From Bradyrhizobium ivorense (lineage in GTDB: Bacteria > Pseudomonadota > Alphaproteobacteria > Rhizobiales > Xanthobacteraceae): 64,000 nucleotides of DNA. The notes below the pieces were generated by a model. The model worked only from the letters and a program-made list of their open reading frames with translations. It searched no databases and was not told the DNA's origin. Positions within the stretch are counted from its first letter, which is position 1. Every line of letters starts with the position of its first letter. A program made the position numbers and the translations under genes. The stretch is from NCBI RefSeq assembly GCF_900696085.1, contig NZ_CAADFC020000030.1, forward strand, positions 62,001-126,000. Reading direction: 5' to 3'. Of this stretch, positions 43,953-52,626 are shown in pieces.

Positions 43953-44060
43953 TCCCTTGCCGAGGATATGGGGCGCCGCGGGCCAAGCTCAATATGGGCG
44001 TGATGTCACGGCACTGTGCAAGCGGGCCATTGTGCGTTGCGATGGCAGCGTTGGCCGGTC

Positions 44061-44976
44061 TCACTGCGCGGCGGCGAGGTACTCGTCGGCAAGGCAGGAC
44101 ATCGCGTCCGCGACCTCGGCCTTCGCCGCGGCGTCGAGCGGCGCGATCGGCAGCCGCGTTGCCGGCTCGATGAAGCCGAGCAGCGCCAGCGCGAATTTCA
44201 GGGCGGCGGGATGCTCGCGCTCGAGCAGCGTGGCGAGCGGCACCAGCCGCCGGTGCAGATAACGCGCCGGCTGCAGACGGCCTTCGCGAAGATTGCGGTA
44301 CACGGCCACGCACAAATCGGGCGCGACATTGGTCATCGCCGAGACGCAGCCATGGCCGCCGGCGGCGAGCCAGGCGAGCGACGTCGCGTCGTCGCCGGTC
44401 AGCAGCCGGAACGCCGCCGGCAGCCGCGGCTGCAGCCGCAGCAGCCGGGCGAGGTCGCCGCTGCCGTCGCGCAGGCCGGCGAATTGCGGCGAGGCCGCGC
44501 TCGACCAGCGTGTCGTCGGGCAGGCCCTTGACGGTGCGCGAGGGAATATCGTGCAGGATGACCGGCAGCGTCGTCGCAGCGGCGACGGCGCGGAAATGCG
44601 CCGCCATGCCCTGCGGCATCGGCCTGACGTAATAGGGCACGACGGTCATGATGGCGTCGGCGCCGGCTTGCTCCACGGCGCGGGTGAACGCGACGGCGCG
44701 GTCGGTCGCATTCGAGCCGGCGCCGGCGATGATGCGCGCGCGCCCCCGCGCAATGCCGGCGGCGATGCGGACCAGCTGCTCGCGCTCGAGAAATTCCAGC
44801 GTCGCATTCTCGCCGGCGGTTTCGCCGACCACCAGCGCGGTGGCTCCGGCCGCGACCTGGCGCTCGCACAGCCGGCCAAAGGCGGCGATGTCGATCTCGC
44901 CGCGATCGTTGAAAGGGGTCGGAAGATCGGGAATGAAACCCGACAGCCATTCGGCCGAGGCCGCGCGCGATGTCAT
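44061..44976 (-). pseudogene. Dihydrodipicolinate-synthase-family (DapA-like) gene with a frameshift
   Basis: From ATG 44976 the frame gives DapA-family sequence (PTPFNDRGEIDIAAFGRLCE, GETAGENATLEFLEREQLVR, YYVRPMPQGMAAHFRAVAAA) up to VKGLPDDTLVE, then loses similarity. The other frame resumes with AASPQFAGLRDGSGDLARLL, LTGDDATSLAW and CVSAMTNVAPDLCVAVYRNL to the stop at 44061. Restoring two bases near 44498-44500 gives 305 residues, the family's normal length. Either a pseudogene or a sequence error; the substrate would be a 2-keto acid aldolase type. Confidence 0.8.
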
Positions 44977-44983
44977 CGGTGGC

Positions 44984-45262
44984 TCAAGCCACGCGGCGTG
45001 CGGGGAAGGTGGCGGCTTCGCCGGCCATATCGAGCTCGATCTCACGCGACAGCTCGATGATCATTTCGGGGTGTTGGCCGTTCTCGAACAGCGCGTATTT
45101 GACGGCCTGGGCGCGGTTGACGAACAGGCCGCCAAACAGGCCGTTCTGTTGCTGGGCGACCCACTGGCCGCGACGGTTGCGGCCGATGAAGACAATGGAA
45201 GACGCTGTACTACACGAAGGAGGTTCGACGAGTTTCACGTTGGTTAGTCCTTGTAATGACAT
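44984..45262 (-). CDS. Small hypothetical protein
   Basis: 92 residues. VKLVEPPSCSTASSIVFIGR, RGQWVAQQQNGLFGGLFVNR and QAVKYALFENGQHPEMIIEL form a regular beta-alpha pattern I recall from bradyrhizobial hypotheticals. Soluble. It lies 7 bp upstream of the DapA-like start, same strand, so it may be co-transcribed. Function unknown. Confidence 0.7.
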   Translation of the reverse strand: MSLQGLTNVKLVEPPSCSTASSIVFIGRNRRGQWVAQQQNGLFGGLFVNRAQAVKYALFENGQHPEMIIELSREIELDMAGEAATFPARRVA

Positions 45263-45354
45263 TCACGCGATCAGTGTGTGATGTCAGGGATATGAAATCG
45301 AGCGCGACAGCCGAGCGACTTCATAGGAACGGCATAGGATTTTGAGGGAGGAAT

Positions 45355-45630
45355 TCAGAGCCGCTGCACGATGCCGGTGGTGAGCGCGCACAGCGCGGCA
45401 TAGCCCGCCATCTCGTCCCAGTGATTGAGCTGGGCGGTAAACGGCGGCTCGCGCCTGACAACGGCGACCACGGCGCAGATCAGCGCCGACATCCACAACA
45501 GCACGACCAGGCCCTTGCCGAAGCCGACATTGGCGAACATGGCAAGGCCGGTCATGATGGCGAGGCGGAATCCGAACCTGACCAGCACCTGCACCGGGCG
45601 CAGCGCGCGCGACAGATCCTTGGCGCCCAT
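45355..45630 (-). CDS. Small membrane protein
   Basis: 91 residues from ATG 45630. It begins MGAKDLSRALRPVQVLVRFG, then three hydrophobic segments (FRLAIMTGLAMFANVGF, GLVVLLWMSALICAVVAVV, AGYAALCALTTGIVQ). Fourteen bp downstream of the 154-residue gene, same strand, so probably one transcript. No family recognised. Confidence 0.65.
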   Translation of the reverse strand: MGAKDLSRALRPVQVLVRFGFRLAIMTGLAMFANVGFGKGLVVLLWMSALICAVVAVVRREPPFTAQLNHWDEMAGYAALCALTTGIVQRL

Positions 45631-45643
45631 GGCGGTGCCGCCG

Positions 45644-46108
45644 TCAGCCGAAATTGTCGGTGAGCAGCGGCTCGTAGAGCGCGCCGGCGTCGCGGCGGAC
45701 GCTGGGCACGCTGGGCCGGCTCTCGGGCGCGCTGATCCGCTGCGCCTCGACAAAGGCGCTCAGGATCGCGAGCGCGAGATCCGCGTGGTTCGTTTCGACC
45801 GACTGGTCGAGCCAGTCCGGCAGCTCGCGTTGCCGCGACAGCGCGCAGTGCCACTCGCCCTCGTCATAGACCAGGCGGCGGACTTGCCATTGCGGCAGCT
45901 CGAGATCGATCAGCGCCAGCGCCGCATCGGTCCATGCGCCGGATAGAATCAGGCGCTCGACCCGCGAGCTCTTGACGCTCTGTCCGGCCGAGGGAAAGCG
46001 CCGGCAGCTTTGCCTGACGATGTCGGCCATGAACTCGGCCGTGACCGCATAGGCGTCGCGCAGCCGCTCGGCGAGCGCGGTGGAGGTGTGTTGTGCATAC
46101 AGTGACAT
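45644..46108 (-). CDS. Hypothetical protein of about 154 residues
   Basis: Starts MSLYAQHTSTALAERLRDAY and is mostly helical (AVTAEFMADIVRQSCRRFPS, SGAWTDAALALIDLELPQWQ, VRRLVYDEGEWHCALSRQRE, NHADLALAILSAFVEAQRI) with a tail SVPSVRRDAGALYEPLLTDN. I recognise it as a conserved bradyrhizobial protein without assigned function. The frame upstream of 46108 is unlikely to be translated. Confidence 0.7.
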   Translation of the reverse strand: MSLYAQHTSTALAERLRDAYAVTAEFMADIVRQSCRRFPSAGQSVKSSRVERLILSGAWTDAALALIDLELPQWQVRRLVYDEGEWHCALSRQRELPDWLDQSVETNHADLALAILSAFVEAQRISAPESRPSVPSVRRDAGALYEPLLTDNFG

Positions 46109-46564
46109 GACTTGATCTCGTTCACGCGCGGCCCAACACGTTGGCCGCACGCCCAAAATGACTGGGCCGCCATTTGAATACGAGATGAGGGCAGGGGCCG
46201 AGATATAGGGATTCCATAAAGGTTCCGTCGTCCGTGCGCGGGCCGGATCGAGCACCGCCAGTTTCGGCTGCGATTCGCCGGGCTCGTGGGCAGCTGTCTG
46301 CGCCAGCATCCGAGCACGCCGCCCTCTAGCGTCGCCAAGACGGTGTCAACCCCATGCGACTATCAGTCATATGGTTCTACCTGAGATTGATGCCACGCTG
46401 ACGCGGCGCTATGGTTTCACGAGCTGGGGAGGCCGACGCCAGGTGGCATCTCCCGCGAACCGTCGCCGCTCGAGAACGCATGCGTACCGTCGTTTCGTGG
46501 TTACGCAATCCCGTGGGATCTGCCGCCCCGGTCATTTGCGGCTCAGTCAATGGAGGTGTCTGAA
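46109..46564. other. Divergent intergenic region
   Basis: 456 bases between a leftward hypothetical and the rightward WD40 gene. Short open frames here have no ribosome sites and arginine-rich composition typical of shadows. It should carry both promoters; I cannot point to a confident -35/-10 pair. A ggaggt site at 46552-46557 belongs to the WD40 gene. Confidence 0.4.
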
Positions 46565-47461
46565 ATGGCCCGACTTGTCCAAGAGTTTATCGCGGGATCA
46601 GATCCGGTTCGTTCGATCTCGGTCTCGGGCAACGGTCAGCGAATGGCGTCGACGACCGGCCGCATGACTGACGGTGTGCGGTTTTGGAACGTGCAATCCG
46701 GCGGGCTGCTCCACACGTTTTCCCCGGTCGATGACCAGGATGAAATCAGCGGGGTGGCGTTGTCTCCGGAAGGATTTTTCCTTGCGGCAGCCACCCATCA
46801 CTATTTGCTGCTGTGGGACATCGAGGCCGGCCGGCAGATCGGCACAGTCGAAACGCCCTTCGGCGGCACCAGTGTCGTCTTTTCCCGTGATGGATCCTTC
46901 ATTCTCTTCACGCATGGTCATCGCTATTCGCGCTTCGACACGGCGCTCGCGCTGAAGATGGAGCACGATCTGCAGAGCGGGCCGATATCCTCACCATCGC
47001 TGTCGGCGGGCGGACGGTTCGCGGCTTCGATCCACGAGCCCGGCCAACCCAACATCATCGTCTACGATCTCCTCAATGACCGGGCGTCGTTGAAGACGTC
47101 TCAGAATGGGGTCTACTCCGCCGTTGCGATGGGCCCGGATGACGGTGTCGTGCTGACGGGCAACATCCACGGCAAGCTGGAGACCCTGAACGCGCAGACC
47201 GGTGACTCGATCCGCAAGTTCGACCTCCCGGGTCATTCAAGGAACGTGACCAGCGTCGTGTTCTCGCCCGACGGCAGCCTGGCATTGTCTGGCAGCGAGG
47301 ACTTCTCCGCGAAGCTTTGGGACGTGAATACCGGAAGGGAACTCGATACGCTCGACCATGGTCACGGATTCGTGTCGTGCGTCGCCTTCTTGCCCAACGG
47401 AAAGCTCGCGCTCACCGGCGGGCATGACAACAAGGTGAAGCTCTGGGAGCTCGCGCCATAG
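46565..47461 (+). CDS. WD40-repeat protein
   Basis: 298 residues made of about seven WD-like blades: clear ones are SGVALSPEGFFLAAATHHYL-LLWDIEAGR, TSVVFSPDGSLALSGSEDFS-AKLWDVNTGR and CVAFLPNGKLALTGGHDNKV-KLWELA. No signal peptide and no fused kinase domain, so probably a free beta-propeller scaffold. ATG 46565 has ggaggt upstream. Function unknown; bacterial WD40 proteins are usually interaction platforms. Confidence 0.85.
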   Translation: MARLVQEFIAGSDPVRSISVSGNGQRMASTTGRMTDGVRFWNVQSGGLLHTFSPVDDQDEISGVALSPEGFFLAAATHHYLLLWDIEAGRQIGTVETPFGGTSVVFSRDGSFILFTHGHRYSRFDTALALKMEHDLQSGPISSPSLSAGGRFAASIHEPGQPNIIVYDLLNDRASLKTSQNGVYSAVAMGPDDGVVLTGNIHGKLETLNAQTGDSIRKFDLPGHSRNVTSVVFSPDGSLALSGSEDFSAKLWDVNTGRELDTLDHGHGFVSCVAFLPNGKLALTGGHDNKVKLWELAP

Positions 47462-47492
47462 CGCATATCCTCCGCTAGGTGAGCGTTTCCGG

Positions 47493-47518
47493 CCAATTCC
47501 GTCCAATCCCGGAATTGG
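47493..47518 (+). terminator. Hairpin downstream of the WD40 gene
   Basis: ccaattccg (47493-47501) pairs with cggaattgg (47510-47518), 9 bp with an 8-nt loop, 31 bp after the stop. No T-run, so termination is uncertain. Confidence 0.45.
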
Positions 47519-47599
47519 TCAAGGGATATCGGTCAAGCGATGTCATCTGCAATTGCGCGTCGCATGACGCTACCGTTGCGGCCTGCGCAGGGCTGGCAC

Positions 47600-47694
47600 T
47601 TATAGGATTCCTATAACGTGCTTATGCGCGCCCTCTCGAAAACCTATGCCCCGGATGGCACTTCACGGCAATCCGGCACGGGGTGCTTATGCGC
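47600..47694. promoter_or_regulatory. Kdp upstream region with palindrome and direct repeats
   Basis: TTATAGG-ATT-CCTATAA (47600-47616) is a perfect 7-bp inverted repeat. The 12-mer gtgcttatgcgc occurs at 47618-47629 and 47683-47694, starts 65 bp apart. These lie 30-130 bp before the first kdp-region start, so they are candidates for KdpE binding or promoter elements. Confidence 0.45.
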
Positions 47695-47726
47695 CTCCCG
47701 TGGCCTGTGACGCATAGGAGTCTCTC

Positions 47727-47810
47727 ATGATGGACATTGTCATGGCGGCGCTTGCGATCGGCCTGTTCGCGGCCGGCATCGGCTACGCCTACGCCTGCGA
47801 ACGGCTGTAA
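47727..47810 (+). CDS. 27-residue membrane micro-protein upstream of kdpF
   Basis: ATG 47727 (or 47730) after ggag; product MMDIVMAALAIGLFAAGIGY then AYACERL. A single membrane helix with a charged C-terminus, the same architecture as KdpF but a different sequence. Stop at 47808-47810, 11 bp before the kdpF ATG. Its position at the head of the kdp operon suggests a small accessory peptide of the complex; the role is unknown. Confidence 0.65.
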   Translation: MMDIVMAALAIGLFAAGIGYAYACERL

Positions 47811-47821
47811 GGGAGGCGGCG

Positions 47822-47911
47822 ATGATCTTCGACTATTCGCTCGCCGGCCTCGTCTCGCTCGGCCTGCTGTTCTACCTCACCTACGCATTGCTGCGCCCCG
47901 AACGCTTCTAG
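47822..47911 (+). CDS. kdpF: KdpF small subunit of the potassium-transporting ATPase
   Basis: 29 residues, MIFDYSLAGLVSLGLLFYLT then YALLRPERF. The pattern YLxYALxxPExF is that of KdpF, a single-span peptide that stabilises the KdpABC complex. A gggaggcgg site precedes the ATG. Followed by another micro-ORF and kdpA. Confidence 0.85.
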   Translation: MIFDYSLAGLVSLGLLFYLTYALLRPERF

Positions 47912-47920
47912 GCATCAGCC

Positions 47921-48025
47921 ATGCTCGCACTTTGCCAGATCCTCGTCGCCGACGCGGTGCTGACCGGGCTGTTGCTCGGCGTGTTCGCGTCGCTGCTGCG
48001 TCACGCGCCCATTCGAAAGGTTTGA
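47921..48025 (+). CDS. 34-residue micro-protein between kdpF and kdpA (tentative)
   Basis: ATG 47921 to TGA 48025: MLALCQILVADAVLTGLLLG, VFASLLRHAPIRKV. One hydrophobic helix and a basic tail. Starts 9 bp after kdpF and ends 5 bp before kdpA, so it fills the gap exactly as a translated gene would, but the ribosome site is weak. Confidence 0.45.
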   Translation: MLALCQILVADAVLTGLLLGVFASLLRHAPIRKV

Positions 48026-48030
48026 CTTCG

Positions 48031-49734
48031 ATGACCGTCATCGGCTGGATTCAAATTATTCTGTTCTGCGCCATCGTCGCCGCGCTGGTCAAACCGCTCG
48101 GCGGCTACATGACCCGCGTGTTCAGCGGCGAGCGCACCTTCCTCTCGCCGGTGCTGCGGCCGGTCGAGCGCGGCATCTACTGGGTCGGCGGCGTCGACGA
48201 GCGGCGCGAGCAGCACTGGCTGACCTACGCGGTCGCCATGCTGCTGTTCCATGTCGGCGCGTTCTTCCTGATCTACGGCTTGATGCGGCTGCAAGCCGTG
48301 CTGCCGTTCAACCCGGCCGGACAGTCCGCGGTCGCCGAGGACCTCTCCTTCAACACCGCGATCTCGTTCCTTACCAACACCAACTGGCAGAACTACGGCG
48401 GCGAGAGCACGCTGTCTTATCTGGTCCAGATGCTCGGCCTGACCCCGCAGAACTTCCTGTCGAGCGCGACCGGCATCGCGCTCGCGGTGGCGCTGATCCG
48501 CGGCTTTTCGCGCTCCTCGATGCGCACCGTCGGCAGTTTCTGGGTCGACGTGACGCGCTGCACGCTCTACGTGCTGCTGCCGATCTGCATCGTCTATGCG
48601 CTGTTCCTGGTTTCGCAGGGCATGCCGCAGACGCTCGGCGCTTATGTCGACGCCACCACGCTGGAGGGCGGCAAGCAGACCATCGCGCTCGGCCCGGTGG
48701 CCTCCCAGGTCGCGATCAAGATGCTCGGCACCAATGGCGGCGGTTTCTTCAACGCCAACGCCGCGCACCCGTTCGAGAACCCGACCGCGCTGTCGAACCT
48801 CGTGCAGATGGTCTCGATCTTCGCGATCGGCGCTGCGCTCACCAACGTGTTCGGCCGCATGGTCGGCAACGAGCGCCAGGGCTGGGCGATCTTCGCCGTG
48901 ATGGGCATCCTGTTCATCGCCGGCGTCGCCGTCACCTATTGGGCCGAAGCCAACGGCACCTCGACCCTGCAGGCGCTTGGGCTGACCGGCGGCAACATGG
49001 AGGGCAAGGAGGTCCGCTTCGGCATCGTCGCGTCCTCGCTGTTCGCCGTCATCACCACCGCGGCATCCTGCGGCGCGGTCAACGCCATGCATGACAGCTT
49101 CACCGCGCTCGGCGGCATGATCCCGCTGATCAACATGCAGCTCGGCGAACTGATCATCGGCGGCGTCGGCGCCGGCCTTTACGGCATGCTGCTGTTCGTC
49201 GTGCTGGCGATCTTCGTTGCCGGCCTGATGGTCGGCCGCACCCCGGAATATGTCGGCAAGAAGATCGAGGCGCGCGAGGTCAAGATGGCGATGCTCGCGA
49301 TCCTGGTGCTGCCGCTAATGTATCTCGGCTGGAGTGCCGTCGCGGTGGTGCTGCCGTCGGCGGTGGCCTCGATCGCCAATCCCGGCCCGCACGGCTTCAC
49401 CGAGGTGCTCTACGCTTATACCTCGGCGACCGCCAACAACGGCTCGGCCTTCGCCGGCCTGACCGGCAACACCTTCTTCTACAATCTGACGCTTGCCATG
49501 GCGATGTTCGTCGGCCGCTTCTTCATGATCGTGCCGGCGATGGCGATCGCGGGCTCGCTGGTGGAGAAGAAGTCGATCCCGGCCTCGGTCGGGACGTTCC
49601 CGACCACCGGCGGGCTGTTCGTCGGCCTCGTCATCGGCGTGATCCTGATCATCGGCGGCCTGACCTTCTTCCCGGCGCTGGCGCTCGGGCCGATCGTCGA
49701 GCACCTCGCGATGAACGCCCACACCCTGTTCTGA
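48031..49734 (+). CDS. kdpA: Potassium-transporting ATPase subunit KdpA
   Basis: 567 residues, about ten spans. Selectivity-filter-like segments such as NTNWQNYGGESTLSYLVQML, KMLGTNGGGFFNANAAHPFE, ASCGAVNAMHDSFTALGGMI and SATANNGSAFAGLTGNTFFY are typical of KdpA, the potassium-binding channel-like subunit. ATG 48031 is used; the frame upstream belongs to overlapping small genes. Confidence 0.95.
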   Translation: MTVIGWIQIILFCAIVAALVKPLGGYMTRVFSGERTFLSPVLRPVERGIYWVGGVDERREQHWLTYAVAMLLFHVGAFFLIYGLMRLQAVLPFNPAGQSAVAEDLSFNTAISFLTNTNWQNYGGESTLSYLVQMLGLTPQNFLSSATGIALAVALIRGFSRSSMRTVGSFWVDVTRCTLYVLLPICIVYALFLVSQGMPQTLGAYVDATTLEGGKQTIALGPVASQVAIKMLGTNGGGFFNANAAHPFENPTALSNLVQMVSIFAIGAALTNVFGRMVGNERQGWAIFAVMGILFIAGVAVTYWAEANGTSTLQALGLTGGNMEGKEVRFGIVASSLFAVITTAASCGAVNAMHDSFTALGGMIPLINMQLGELIIGGVGAGLYGMLLFVVLAIFVAGLMVGRTPEYVGKKIEAREVKMAMLAILVLPLMYLGWSAVAVVLPSAVASIANPGPHGFTEVLYAYTSATANNGSAFAGLTGNTFFYNLTLAMAMFVGRFFMIVPAMAIAGSLVEKKSIPASVGTFPTTGGLFVGLVIGVILIIGGLTFFPALALGPIVEHLAMNAHTLF

Positions 49735-49758
49735 CCTGATACGTCCGGAGTGACATCC

Positions 49759-51870
<2,112 letters not shown>

Positions 51871-51876
51871 CCACCC

Positions 51877-51959
51877 CGTCATTGCGAGCGCAGCGAAGCA
51901 ATCCATCTGTCCGCGAAGAAAGTGTGGATTGCTTCGTCGCTTCGCTCCTCGCAATGACG
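51877..51959. repeat. Dispersed palindromic repeat, family A, inside the kdp operon
   Basis: cgtcattgcgagcgcagcg...gaagcaatcca and the inverse ...tggattgcttcgtc...cgcaatgacg. It separates kdpB from kdpC by about 110 bp where the genes are usually close. Related copies are at 25484-25567 and 56560-56679. Confidence 0.8.
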
Positions 51960-51981
51960 ACAGAGACTTCGGAGACCTGTC

Positions 51982-52587
51982 ATGTTGAGAGAAATTCGCC
52001 CCGCCATTCTGGTCCTGGTCCTGCTGACCGCGATCACCGGCCTCGCCTATCCGCTCGCCATCACCGGGATCGCCGGCGTTATTTTCCCGCGACAGGCGCA
52101 GGGCAGCCTGATCGAGAAGGACGGCAAGGTGATCGGCTCCGCCCTGATCGGGCAGGAGTTCAAGGAGGATAAGTACTTCCACGGCCGGCCGTCGGCAACG
52201 CTGGCGCCCGATCCGAACGATTCCACCAAGACCGTGCCGGCGCCGTATAACGCGGCCAATTCCGGCGGCTCCAACCTCGGCCCGACCAGCAAGGCGCTGG
52301 CCGACCGCCTGAAGGATGATGTCGAGAAGCTGAAGGCCGAGAACCCCAACGCTCAGGTGCCGGTCGATCTCGTCACGACGTCCGCCAGCGGGCTCGATCC
52401 CGACATCTCGCCGGAGGCCGCGCTGTTCCAGGTGCCGCGGGTCGCCAAGGCGCGCGGCATGTCCGCGGATGCGGTGCGCGAGCTGGTGACGCAGAACACG
52501 CAGGGCCGCTTTGCCGGCGTGCTCGGCGAGCCACGCGTTAACGTTCTTGCGCTCAACCTGGCGCTGGACGGCGCCGGCGCGAAATAG
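51982..52587 (+). CDS. kdpC: Potassium-transporting ATPase subunit KdpC
   Basis: 201 residues. One N-terminal membrane helix (ILVLVLLTAITGLAYPLAIT), then the KdpC domain with YFHGRPSATL, NAANSGGSNLGPTSKAL, TTSASGLDPDISPEAALFQV and VNVLALNLAL. It stabilises the complex and helps ATP binding. Preceded by the family A repeat. Confidence 0.95.
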   Translation: MLREIRPAILVLVLLTAITGLAYPLAITGIAGVIFPRQAQGSLIEKDGKVIGSALIGQEFKEDKYFHGRPSATLAPDPNDSTKTVPAPYNAANSGGSNLGPTSKALADRLKDDVEKLKAENPNAQVPVDLVTTSASGLDPDISPEAALFQVPRVAKARGMSADAVRELVTQNTQGRFAGVLGEPRVNVLALNLALDGAGAK

Positions 52588-52626
52588 GGGAGTAGGCTCG
52601 ATCCGCCGGGATGACTATATTGCGGT

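Noticed and set aside
43306..44060. Continuation of the DapA-like frame into the nfeD region as a fused protein
   Set aside because: After about 44498 this frame is Ala/Arg-rich shadow; the real DapA continuation is in another frame.
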